DNA from: Bedellia somnulentella
Taxonomy: Eukaryota; Arthropoda; Insecta; Lepidoptera; Bedelliidae
Direction of reading: 5' to 3'
Assembly: GCA_963576735.1 (NCBI GenBank)
Contig: OY755188.1
Span: 14,806,323-14,870,322, forward strand
Length of the DNA: 64,000 bases
Shown here: positions 42,901 to 56,400 of the stretch, one piece after another
Layout of the letters: the number at the start of each line of letters is the position of its first letter
Numbering within the stretch: the first letter of the stretch is position 1
Notes under the pieces: model-generated
The model's database searches: none
What the model was told of the DNA's origin: nothing
Seen by the model: only the letters and a program-made list of their open reading frames with translations
Made by a program: the position numbers and the translations under genes

Positions 42901-45900
42901 TATACCATTGTAGACAGATGTTATATCATGGAACCACCTGTGGATGAATCGTGCCAAAAAGTTTATTCAACGTTCTCTGAATATCAATTCTGGAGGTACA
43001 GGATACTTAAAAATTCAAATGTATTAAAAGATGTTCTTGTTGCATCTTGCTTTGTTTCTATATGCACTTTCATGGGTTGCTTCAAAAGATATGTATCATT
43101 GAAATGGTCTCTTTTGTTTTGTGTTGTGTATCCAGTAATAGGTACTCTGATGATTTTTGTAACTTGTCTGAGACAAAAAGGAATGATTTATTCTATAGCG
43201 GACTTTGTAAGGTTTAATAAGGATCACTTGAAAAACTTTCCAAGGACATTAATGCATGCGGTTTATAGTTTGTGTATCGGTACCGGAATTAACATTGATA
43301 TAGGAAGCAAGTCGCGTTTTCGAAATCCTTGTTATATTAATACAGTAATTACGGTGTTATCATGTTATTTTTTAGCCGTTTTTAATGTTGTGACTGTAGC
43401 ATTGATGCAGTGTCCTCATATTGCATATTTCAATTCAAATTGGGACTTTGTTTCCAGTTATCAATTAAATGTACTTTTTGAAAGAATACCTCTGTTTTTA
43501 AGAAACTTTTCTAGTACCAGTTTTTGGTTGTTTGTTATATACTCAAGCAACGTATGTGTCGGTCTGCGTGTTAATATTGCTATAACGTTTAATCTTCTAG
43601 AACATTTTTGTAACAAACAAGCAATTGCTTCTAAGTTTTATGGTTTTTTGTCTGTATTTGCATCTGTAATAACATTTGCATTAACAATCCCGTGGTTTAT
43701 AACAACTGGTAGAATGCAAGACTTGCATAAATTTGTATTTGAACACATTTCATCTGTTATAGCAATACTGGAATGTGTTGTATTTATTTATACGTACGGA
43801 GTTCATAAATTTTTTGAAGACGTTCATTTTATGCAAGGCTCGTCGCCTAGTTTGTACTGCAAGATGTCGTGGGTTTTGAGCAGTGCTTTTTTGGGTGTGG
43901 TATTATGTTACAATGGAGTTCTTATTATTGAAAACGACCCAGACTTAAAATGGTGGCTTATATCTTATTTGTTGATTCTCGCTTGTTATTTGTTTTTGGT
44001 GCCATTACTTAATTTGGTTTTTACCTCGTATTTATTTGGTGTTAAAGGCATATCAGTTTTAGTTGGGCTTGATCCTGAATGGGGTCCTTCTGACCCCATT
44101 TTAAGACGAAGTCGAACCATGTTTTCGGCTAAAGCTATGACCAGAGAGTATTTGTATAGGAAGTACAACCTGGAGGCAGGGGTGGAGAGGCGTTCCAAAC
44201 AATCTAACATAAGAAATAACAAGCCGGTAGTAACAATGATTGTTTAATAATTTGCTTATACTTTTATATTTACACACTAAGAAAAATGTTACAAAAATAT
44301 CTCGTCTGTAATTTTTGTAGCTTTATTGCTATGGACTATTTATTTCAAATTCAAATTTATTTATTTGCTATGTAGAACATTTGCTATGTATTTGCTATTC
44401 TTGTTTTAATTTTAGATACTTTTTACTATTTTATAAGTTCTGTAATATTTTTTCTATAAGACGTTGTATTATTTATTATAGGTTTAAACAAAATGTTCTT
44501 TGTTTCATTTCATTCATTTCATTTCATTTCAGCAAGCACTCTTACTCTAAAACAAGCGTTTATTTTGAAGGAAACTTGTTTGAAATTTCATTTTTTCCAT
44601 TGATTCTATGTAATATGATGCACAGCACAGGGATGTTCTTTTAAAGAAATATTGAAGTACTGGAGTGTTCTATCAATTTTATTGCCAATATGATTTCTGC
44701 AAAATCACATTAATAACCTACTAATAAGATAATGAATATCTGCATTTCAAAAGTCCCGATACGATAACAGGGGTAGCCAGACCTTCAAAAGATTGCAATA
44801 ACTCAGCTACTCGAGAGTAGAATATTAATCGTTTAAATAAAAGGATACATCAAAGTTTGTTTCTTTCAAACAATTCACTCGAACAAAAAATCTAAGAATT
44901 ATAAATAGTACGTGACGGCGTGATAGCTCAATGGGTAGAACACCGGTTGACGTGCAAGCGACTAGTGTTCAAATCCCGGGTCTGGCCTACACCAATTTGT
45001 CTTTTCTAAAGACATATGTGTGGTTAATTTATCACGGTTGTTAACGGTGAGGGAAAACATCGTGAGGAAACCCACATGGCTGAGTTGTACTTAGTCATGT
45101 GACAGTGTATTCGTACAAAACGGCGATAGGCCTGCCCCCTATCACGTGAGTACACTGTCCATGCAAAACGTGGGTACTCTGAACACCTGTTCAGAAGTAT
45201 TAGTTAGTACCTCTGCCAATCCCTTCGGGGATATTCGGCGTGAACGTTTATGTTTATATGTTTTATGTGTATAAATAGTATTTTTTGGCCCCTCATCATC
45301 AGACCATAGACGTCAACTGCTCGACATAGGACTCCCTAAAAGATCTCCACAACGACCGGTCCTATGCTGCCACATCATCCATCAGCTTCCCGCATCCTTA
45401 ACCAAATCGTAGGTCTTCCTTGTGTTATCCTACCTCCACTGCACCTATACGTGGATGCCATTCGAGAACCTTCGAGCCCCAACGTCCTTCAGTTCTGTGT
45501 GCAATGTGCCACTTAAATTTTACAATATTTTTCGCTATGTCGGCTACCTCGATGCTTCTACGGAGCCCTCGTTCAAGATTCGATTACGTAACAAACACCT
45601 AACAATCAATTTTGGTGACCGACCCTTGTAAGGAATACTAATCCCCTTGTTTCATTACAGAGCTAAAAGAAGAAACGGAAGAGCTGAGTAAATGCCTCTC
45701 AGTTGATATCACTATACCGGAAGCGGAGGAAGACATGATGCTGATCGATTACAAACGGGAACTTGAATCACAAATTGCTGGGTAAGATAATCCAACATAC
45801 ACATGCATACATATTCTCGCGGCTATCAATCCCTAAAAGAGGTAGCCAGAGCTTCAGTATCAGAAAATTCTTCAGCCACTTTTGCAAGTTGAGTGGGGAA

Positions 45901-48900
45901 AAGATTGTGATTGGTGATGGATCTCCAGCGACTACATCAAGTAAAAATAAACATACGATGATGTCCTAAAAATATAATAAAAAAACTTAATGCACAAAAA
46001 AAACACTTACACATGATGACTAATAGGAAACAAACCTAAGCTGGATTCCCAATATTATTCAGTACACTGTTAGGAGCTAGTTTTCCGGTACCGCCTTTTA
46101 CTTACTTTAACATTATATAACGTGATTGTTACAGTAGGATTAAAATATTGACCTATTTTTTTTGCAAACCATCCATCGTTATACAATCTTTTCCCCTATC
46201 AACTTTCGAAGGCAAGTGTTATCATATTTAATGTGTAGTAGTGTTAGATTTGATTAAAATGTAATAATAAATTTAAAAATAAGATATTTTTGCTATGCCC
46301 TTGCAGGGTATACAATACATGTCAAAATTTATGTACATTATCTCATGTAAATTGCGATGTGTAAATGCAATAAAGATTTTGATTTTGAAGGCATCTTTAG
46401 AATTTCTTATTCTGGCTACCTCTTTAAGATTTATAGCTGTGAATAAAAGTCGACAAATAATCAAAATGAAATTCCTTCAACAGCTACAGAGAACAAGTCA
46501 AACAGCGTCGCACAGAAATGGAACGATTGTTCGAATGGCAAAGAGACTTAGCAGAGAAATTGGGTGTGACTATTCAAGAGTTGAGAGAAGTGCCTTTACC
46601 CTCAGAGGAAGAACTTGATAAACTGAGGGGTCACCTTGAAGTCTTGCAGAATGAGAGGGATAAGAGGGCCGAATTGTTCCTTTACACGCAAGTTGAGATT
46701 AAGGATATTATGGGTAAGTCCATTTATATTCAGGTCAATGTTAACTTTCATTCAAGCAATTTGAAAAACTAGAAAGTAAAGTTAAAAAAGTACCTATAGT
46801 CGTAACAATCATAACTTTAGAATTAATATTATATTGTTATCACACGTTATTAAAAGTACTTTCCAAATGGTGGTAATAATTTATGGATGTAAACGAAGCT
46901 AGAGAGGTTTGCCAGGATCGTAAAAAGTGGCGATCAATAGTCTCTGCCTACCCCAATGGGAAATAATGTCGTGAGTATATTTATTTATTTATTTATTTAC
47001 ACACAAAATATAATATATAAAATATATGTATGTATATATGTAGTTAAACTATTTATACGGCATTCAATTAAATTCAATTTGTGTTTGTGCCCTCTGAGAA
47101 TCTAACATGAGACCTCCAGCGTCCAAGAGCTTCAGAATTCTTCACACCTCGCCTTATGAAATAAATAAATATGGAGTCATTTTATATTCAGTATTAATTA
47201 CACAAAACAAAACTATTGTTAATTATTTTCAGAAAAACTACAAATGAAACCCCAAAACAAGTTCGAACACATCGTAGTGACCTCTCTCTCTGTGGACTTC
47301 AAAGTGACGGACCTCAATATGGACCGCTTGTCAAAGTTGCGACAAGACTTGCAAGAGAAATATGAGCAGACTAATAACAGGGTAAGTGACTTGTCAGCTT
47401 AGAATAGCACTAACCTGTTGTTGTTACTAACCAGAACTGTGTGATTCCTATTTATTTACTGTTGCTATCATTGTATTGTGGTATGCATACATACATACAT
47501 ATACTCACGGCTATAAATCCCAGAAATGGGTAGCCAGAGCTGAGGAATTAAAAATTCCTAAGCCACTTTTGGAAAGTAGAGTGGAGAAAAGATAGTGAGA
47601 TAAAGGTTGTTGGTGATGGGTCTCCAACCGCATCGCCCAAAAATCCCTTAAAAGCCCCGATACCGTTAGTCGCCTTTTACGTACACCCACCGGAAGAAAT
47701 GTGGTAGTGCTATTCTAAGCCGACACTACACAGCGATTGTGGTATGATAACATGAATATATGAGTTATCTAGCCCATTTCTTCCTGTTAGTGTGTGAAGT
47801 GGTGAGTTAGTACAATGGGGATTTTTAATAGATTGCTCGACTATGTGGTTTTGTGGTTTACAATCTGACTACCACGAAAACTTCCAAAACTGCCTCCGGC
47901 TTTTTATGTTTGTGTACCCCTCCCTGAATTTTTAAAGAAAAATTTAACACTGATATCTGTCTCACCCAAAAAATATTCTTTGTATTCTCATTATTTTAGC
48001 TGGTTTTCATTACTGGTTAGAGTTTTTAGGTAGTCTCAGTTGTTTCATATATATTTTTATACATAAATATCCTTCCCAAAAGGTACTAGAGCTCCGTGAA
48101 CGCCTGACAAAACTGTGGGAATGTTTAGAAGAAGACCAAATATACCGCGACAGTTTTCTTCAGTCGCATCAAGGTTGCCATCAAGAAACTGAAACTGCCA
48201 TTAGAGAGGAGATCAGACGATGCGAGCTTATTAAGAAACAGAAAATACAGGTATGTTCTTAGGAAAAAAGAAAAAATAACCTTTTAATTACGGTATAAAA
48301 AAATTATCTTAGTCTTTTGAAAGCTAATCTTAGTAAATTTAATAATAAGTTTTAGTATACTTTGAGTGTTTAGAAGTTATATAGAGAAGAGCCAGACGGT
48401 TATAAATATTTTTATAGTTATTTACCCTTTTTTATCGCTAAAGTATTGTAATCCATTTTTCAAATAGAATTTGTAATAATTCAAATGTTCATATTTTATC
48501 ATTGGGAGAAGTCTAAGTCCAGTAGTGGGCCTCTATTCGCCAATGATAATGATGATGATACTGCAACGTTATTCTGTTTTATAAAAATAACATACATACA
48601 CTCCATGAGATGAGATGAGATCATGGGATCATGAGATCCCTCAGAAAAGTTTGCAATGTAATGTTATGTGATCGTGTGAGGAATGATATGATTTGTGAAA
48701 GGTGTGGTGTAAAAGATGATATTGTAAGAAAGATAGAAAAAGGAATGTTGAGATGGTTTGGGCACATAGAGAGGATGGATGATAGTAAATTGGTGAAAGA
48801 GATATATATTATTATTATTATTATCATTAGACGGGCGGTAAACGCCACGGGTTTCCGCACTGAGCCCGGCATGGCGGACCATTGTACGTGGACCAAGTGG

Positions 48901-51900
48901 TCAACTAGCTCTCCCAGCCTAATTCCGTCCAGAAGGCAAGTAGCTTATCCAGGTCAGCTACCGCCCCTGGGAGCGACTTTATTGTTCCTATAGTGTTTTT
49001 TCGGATATCGGCCACTCCAGTGCATTCCTGGAGCACGTGAGTCTCATCAGCCTTCATGCACGCACGGCATAGAGGGCTATCGGTGATGCCTATGGTGTGT
49101 AAGTGTTTGTTTAATGTGGTATGTCCTGTAAGTATTCCAGCCACTGTCCGCAGGTCCTTCCTACTAAGTCGTAGTGCGCGCCCGGTCAGCTTTATGTCAA
49201 GAGTTGGCATAGTTTCCTTTGACTGTCTGCAGCCAGGCTCTTCCTGCCAGTGTGACTTGGAGAGAGAGTGTGTGCGTTCTCTTAGCCACGCACGCAGCTA
49301 ACCAAAAGGCAGGGGGATAATCGGTTCAGGACCCTGCAGGTTCCTGGCCGACCCCGCCCTAGCCAGTTCGTCAGCCGCGTCGTTTCCCAATGAGCCGCTA
49401 TGACCTTTAATCCATTGAAGGGTTATAATGTTTTTCCGGGCTACCTCCTCCAGAGCACTGTGGCACTCCAGGACTAGTCCTGAAGTAAACACACAGCGAT
49501 CCAGAGCCTGTAGCACAGATGCACTGTCCGAGATGATTTTGACATGCATATCGGACAGCGCACGGGCTTTGATTGCCATTGCCGCCTCAGTTATTCCAAG
49601 ACACTCCGCTTGGAATACCGTATTGTGGTGGCCTAGGCTTTTGGAGATTTTGATATTGAGGTCTTGTGAGTATACGCCCGCTCCAGTCCCTTGGTTGGTC
49701 TTGGAGCCATCTGTATACACACGCACCTCTTTAATATCGGAGTAGTCATGTTGTTCCTCTTCGAGTACAACAGTGTAGTTGTGCTTGGTTATAATGGTTT
49801 TTGTTATCCTATCACATGGTGCAGCAAGTAAGGGCTGATATTGGATGGCCGCTGTGTAAATATTAGTGTGTAGGATTCTGGAGTCATTTTTGAGGTGTCC
49901 TGCCTTTTTCAGCCTAAGTGAAGACATCGCTGCCTCTTGCTGTATGTGTAAGTGTAAGGGCGGCAGATTCAGTAGCACCTGAAGAGCTGCCGTGGGTGCG
50001 GTTCTCATACAGCCCGTGATGGCCATGCAGGCAAGCCGTTGCATTTTTTCTAGGTCGTTTTGGGCTGTTGTTAATCTAGTTCTCGACCACCAGACCAGTG
50101 AGCCGTAGGTTATCACAGGTCTAATAATGGTGGTATAAAGCCAGTGTACGATCTTAGGTTTTAATCCCCAGTTTTTACCTAGTATCCGCTTGCACTGCCA
50201 TAGCATAGCGCTGGCTTTTTTTATTGTGTTATCTAAATGTGGTTTCCAGCTCAGTTTGTCATCTAGGGTAATTCCTAGATATTTAACAGTCTTGGAAAGA
50301 GTGAGTTGGGTTCCAAAGAGTTTTGGAAGTTCAAAAGGGGGGAGTTTCCTTTTGTGAGTGAAAAGAGTTAGTTCAGTCTTTTTAGGGTTTACTTTCAGGT
50401 CGTATTCGTTACACCATGTCTCCACTACTCTTAATGCTTGACCCATTTGATTGCAGAGCGTGTTTACATGATTTCCATTTAGTAGGATAGTGAGATCATC
50501 CGCGTAGCCTACAGTAAAGTAGCCTCGGGCATTGAGCCTCCTAAGTAGAGAGTCGACCACCATGTTCCATAGGAGTGGGGAGAGGACCCCCCCTTGGGGG
50601 CATCCTCTTGTCACAATGGCTCTGGTGGTGTCTTTTAAGGTTACTTGGACCGCTCTGAGTCTCAACATGTTAACAACCCAACCCCTGAGTGTGGAGTTAA
50701 CACGGAAGTCTTTCAGAGTTTTCTCGATACAAGGTATGTTAGTTTTATCGAAAGCACCTTCAATATCTATGAAGGTGCCTAGTGTGGATAGCTTAGTGCT
50801 GAGTGCACATTCAATTTTAGATATTACGTTGTGTAGTGCAGTCTCAGTTGATTTATCTTTAGTGAAAGCATGTTGGTTTATATGGAGGGGTTTTTTCGCA
50901 AGTGATTTTTCTCTTATATGTCTGTCACAGAGTCTTTCCAGAGTTTTTAAGAGAAAGGATGTAAGGCTGATGGGTCTAAAGGACTTCGGGTCGGTATAGT
51001 CCGACTTACCGGGTTTGGGTATGAAAGTTACTTTGACTTCGCGCCATGGTATCGGTACATATCTGTAAGCGATGCATGATTGATATATTTTGACCAACCA
51101 GGGGGATAGGATGTCTCTTGCCCACTGGAGCAAAGCAGGGAAGATTCCATCTAGGCCTGGTGATTTGAAGGGGTTGAAAGACTTAACCGCCCATTCAATT
51201 TGGTCATTAGTGACAAGGTCTCGTGAGAAGAGCCTGTCCGCTTCGGTAGGAGGCGTAATATGCTCCTCATTCCAGTCAGTGTCATCAGTATGATGACAGT
51301 CTGGGAAGTGGCAGTCTAGGAGCAATTTATGTGTTTCTGTATCTGTCGTGGTGTATGTATTATTAGGTGTTTTGAGCGGCCCTACGGTGAGGTTGTTATC
51401 GGTAGACAGAATTTTTCGAACCCTAGCCGCTTTATTGTTCGATTCTATTGATCCGCAAAACTTTCGCCAAGCTTGCCTTTTGCTAGATCGGATTCGTTTT
51501 TTGTAGGTGGCTAACATGTTTTTATAGTTTTCCCAGTCTGTAGGTAGCCTGGAGTTTTTTGCTTTATTGAAAAGTTTGCGTAGTTCACCGCGCATTTTTT
51601 CCAACTCCGGGGTCCACCACCTACTGGTTTCTTTCCCTGGGATTGTTGGTTGTTTAAGTGGGCAGGAGGCTTCATAAGAATCGATTATAGCTGCGGTTAC
51701 TACTTTAAGGTCATTTTCAATTCGTGTAGGGCCATCTATATTCTCGTTGGTGAGTGTATTTAGATATATAGAGCCGATGTGGAAGGTAATGTTAGTAGAG
51801 GACGACCTCGGAGGACACATTTGGATCAAATAGAAAATGTGCTCAAAAAGGCAGGTGTCCGCAGTATGAAGAATAAAAGAGCATGTATGAAAAGATTGAT

Positions 51901-53411
51901 GGATGTAAACGAAGCCAGAGAGTTGTGCCAGGATCGTACAAAGTGGAGATCGATAGTCTCTGCCTACCCCAATGGGAACTAACGGCGTGAGAATATGTAT
52001 ATATGTATGTATGTATACACTCCATCCATGCATCACTCCATTTGTTCCATTAAAATAACAATAGTTATTATAATTAACAAAAAATAGTGAATATTCATTA
52101 AAAAAAAAATTGTCCCGCAGGTATTCGTCGCAAATGTCCGTACCAAGATCAAACAGCTATGGGACAAATGTATGTACAGCGATGAGCAACGCAAAGATTT
52201 CATACATTACTACCGAGATCTATTCAATGAGGATACTCTCACACTGCATGAGCTTTATCTGGATAAGATGACCAAGTTTTATGAAGATCACAAGTAAGTT
52301 TTATTTATGAGAGTCCATAATATCTTTGTCAAGGGGCTCTATCCATCCATTCCATTATAGATAACACTCGGTTATCGTGCAAACGACTAGTGTTCAAATC
52401 CTGAGTCGGGCCTACACCAATTTGTCTTTTCTAAAGACATATGTGTGGTTAATTTATCATGGTTGTTAACGGTGAGGGAAAACATCGTGAGGAAACCCAC
52501 ATGGCTGAGTTGTACTTAGTCATGTGACAGTGTATTCGTACAAAACGGCGATAGGCCTACCCCCTATCACGTGAGTACACTGTCCATGCAAAACGTGGGT
52601 ACTCTGAACACCAGGTGACAAAGTCACGTGATGTTCAGAAGTATTAGTACCTCTGCCAACTTATTCGGCGTGAACGTTTATGTTTATGTTATGTTATGTC
52701 CATTATAGAATAGAAAACTCTTTATTGCACATCAAAAAGAAGAAAGATCTACAAATAAACATAGTTCGTCCATTAGTTAGTCCACTTCAATGGCTTATAA
52801 AATAAAATAAAAAGTGCTTAGTGTGTTGAGTTTGGATTACGACTACTAATAGTAGGATATAGTAACTATAATAGGAAAAGTAATAGGAGCCGGGACCAAT
52901 GCTTGACGATCTCTCCAAAGCTCGGAATCGTCTTAATTTTCAGAAAAAAAAATCCTGACATTTCCCCAAACTAGAAAACTTTCAAATGCAATTTATGAGT
53001 AATACATCCGGAAATCAAACTCAACACATCCGAATCGTGACCCGATCGCTAGACCACTAAGGAAATCAAAGTTTTTTCGCTCATCACTGGTTTTAATGAT
53101 TTTATCATACATGAAAATAACTTCAATTAATCTGAATGTTTTTGTTCATGAAAACCTCATGTGGGGATTATTACTTTTTTTTTACAAATTCGGAAGGCCA
53201 CTTATCTACCTTTTCAGATAGAATGCAAATGTTGAGAACGCCTATCACATAATTTGAATGTTTTTGTTCATGAAAACCTCATGTGGGGATTATCTATACT
53301 TATAATAAATCTGTAGAGAGGTCAATTCTGTACATGAAATATATTTTCAAAATAACCATCAGGTGGTGATTAGGGATCGATACTGATGCCAAAAATGCAA
53401 TCAGTAAAATT

Positions 53412-53453
<42 letters not shown>

Positions 53454-56400
53454 GGTTTGTATGTTCCTTATGGAAACAAAAACTACTCGACGGATTTTAA
53501 CGAAACTTGGTACAATTATTCTTCATACACCTGCGCAGGTTTTTGTATACTTTTCAGCAGAGTAGTAAAGGGGAATTTTGGGAAATTTTGGGAAAACGGG
53601 AGAAGTTACTCCATTTTTTAAGCTTACGTCGCGTGTGCAGCCTCAATGGTTAAACTTACATAGAAATCATGTGTGACGGAAATATTCTTCATAAAATTAT
53701 CTAAAAAAAAAAACCTGAACAGTTTATGTCTATCTTTTACGGTTGACTCACAATAACACGTGTAATTCCTGATAGCTTAGCAGTTCGGAACATTCTGATT
53801 ATATTTGTTTACTCTTACGTTTGCAAACCTCTCACTCATCCCTAATTTAAAAATGGTAACATTATAACCTATTCAATAAAAAAAGAATCATAGAAATCGG
53901 TAGACAAACACCGAAATTATACATAAAATAAGCCACCGCGCCTGTGACCAAAACCAAATCTTTACTAATTTACATATAACATACTAGATGGCGCCAGCAG
54001 TTGCATCCTACATCACGTAATGAAATGATTTATTTTTTAGATTGTTATAAATACTTCATAGCGTTTTATTTAAAAATTTGCTATTAAACGGAAATACTGA
54101 ACCGTTCATTAAAGCGCATTTAAAATCACCAAACTACACTGTTTAGGGATTGCTATAAATTTAATAAATTGAAAACATTGCGCTGAATTTCACAATGCTT
54201 GAGCAGTGACTGAAGAAAGAAACCTCAGATATTTAAAAAAACAACGCTACCCGTGCGAAGCTGGGACGATCCACTAGTTACTAATAAATAAAGAATAAAA
54301 AAGTGTAAAAGAAACAAATGATATAAGAATTTTGCGCTGGCAGCTATTGACACGGTAGCTCAATTGGCAGAGCGACGGGGGCGTATACCCGAGGTCGCGG
54401 GTTCGATTCCCGCCTGTGGCAAAATTTTTCCTTCTTTTATTCATCCTTTATTTATTAGCAACTTCAATTAGTTGCTTTCTATGTCAGTCTTAAAAATAAT
54501 TGGTGGAATAACTAGACAAACTACTATAAATCATAACTATTTTACAATTTTCCAGGCAAATCTTCGAATTAGTAGACACCCGTCGCAATCTTTGGGCCAA
54601 AATGTGTGAGTTGGAATCACGAGCGACCGAACCAGGAAGATATCATAATAGAGGTGGACAACTCTTACGAGAAGAGAAAGAGAGGAAAGCCATTGCTAGT
54701 AATGTGAGTATAGAAAATTTCTAAAATTTATATCTATTAAAGACTTTGATCTTGCTGTGTAGTGCCGGCTTAGAATAGCACTACCCCATTTCTTCCGGTG
54801 GGTGTACGTAAGAGGCGACTAACGGTATTGAGGTTTTTAAGGGATTTTTGGGTGATGCGGTTGGAGACCCATCACCAACAACCTTTACTTTTACCATCTT
54901 TTCCCCATGCAACTTTCCAAAAGTGGCTGAGGTATTTCTAATTCCCTAGCTCTGGCTACCCCTTCTAGGGATTTATAGCCGTGAGTATATGAGTATGTGT
55001 ATGTGTCATGTTTAATATGAAAAGAAACATTTGCGGTTATCAAAGATTTCTCATTTCATTTTATTTGCCTATTGTTAAGAACCCATTTTTATGATAAGCC
55101 GGGACTATAGCTAACATACATATATTCACGATTTCGAAACCAAAAAGGGGTATTGAGTATCACAAATTCATCAGCCATTTTTGGAAGTTCTGTTAAGAAA
55201 ATATTGGATAATAAAGGATGAACAAAGTAGGGTATTAATATCATTGCTAAAGTTTATTACTAATTTAATTCTCTTCTGGATTGTGACATAATTTATTTTT
55301 GACAGCTTCCCAAGATCGAAGCTCAACTCCAAGAGATGGTGACAATATACGAATCTGAAACAGGAAACACTTTCACGATCGAGGGAAAACCACTCCTGCA
55401 ATATATGAAAGAGGAATGGGAGACTAGGAAAGCGGTAAATATGACTCACTTCTATTATCACCATTAATAGGCTATTTGACTGTAATAAAAATATACATTT
55501 CTTTTATTTCACTAGTCTTAATATTTATTTTTTGGAGCAATATGTAATAATGTGAGATAAGAATATTGCATTATTTCACTAAAATCTGTCTTCTAAAATA
55601 AGTATTTTCGATGCAACTGTCACGTGACTAAAAACGACCGTGATTGGCTATTTCTATAATGACGTAGATTGCGCATAAACAGACTGTGTATCGCTTCGCT
55701 CATTGGTGTTTAATGCGGAATTGACGTCATTTGTGCTACAGCCGCCATATTACTTAGTCGCGTTTTCGCGGCACATTTGAATATTGCATTTTCTTTTTCG
55801 ATTTTTTAATAAAATAGCTAAAATGAAGACAGAAAATTTTTTTTAGGGCTCTTTATAAACAAATTAACACCGTAAGATAGTTTTCAAAACTTAGTCAAAT
55901 AGCCTATTACCAACGAGGTTGGTAGAGGCAAATCGCCACTTTTTAAACGAAATATGAGTTCAATTGTGTTTGCTGATTTAAGAAAAATAAAGTTGTTCTA
56001 ATCACTTTTGTTACACCCTGTATTATTTCAACTGCCATGTGTCCAGACCACCTTTAAATCCTTTAAAACTTTTGAGTTGGGCTATAGAAGTAATAAAAAA
56101 TTAAGTTATATTATACCTAATAGCTATGCCCAATGAAATAAAATTTACTAATTTGCAAATGGATGAATCTCTAGCACATATGCAGTAAACCTTCGCATGG
56201 CGAAATTTGGAGCGATGCTGAAGAAAATTACAGAGAGCTATTATTAATAATCCCCACATGAGGTTCTCATGAACAAAAAGATTTAAATTACAGAGAGCTG
56301 ATTTGTTTACAATAGTTTATCATAGACTTACATAGGAGACTTTAAAGGGTGATCATTCCTCAATAGCAACATTTATTCAAAAAATCTCATTGATCTTGGA

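Noticed and set aside
51765..52036. N-terminal ~90 residues of the 912-codon minus frame
   Set aside because: These residues are the antisense of the flanking RTE-like LINE and not part of the RNase H LINE protein.
53136..53295. Two close cassette copies as an attachment-site pair
   Set aside because: They are SINE-C 3' ends; one continues into the Helitron junction, and there is no integrase.
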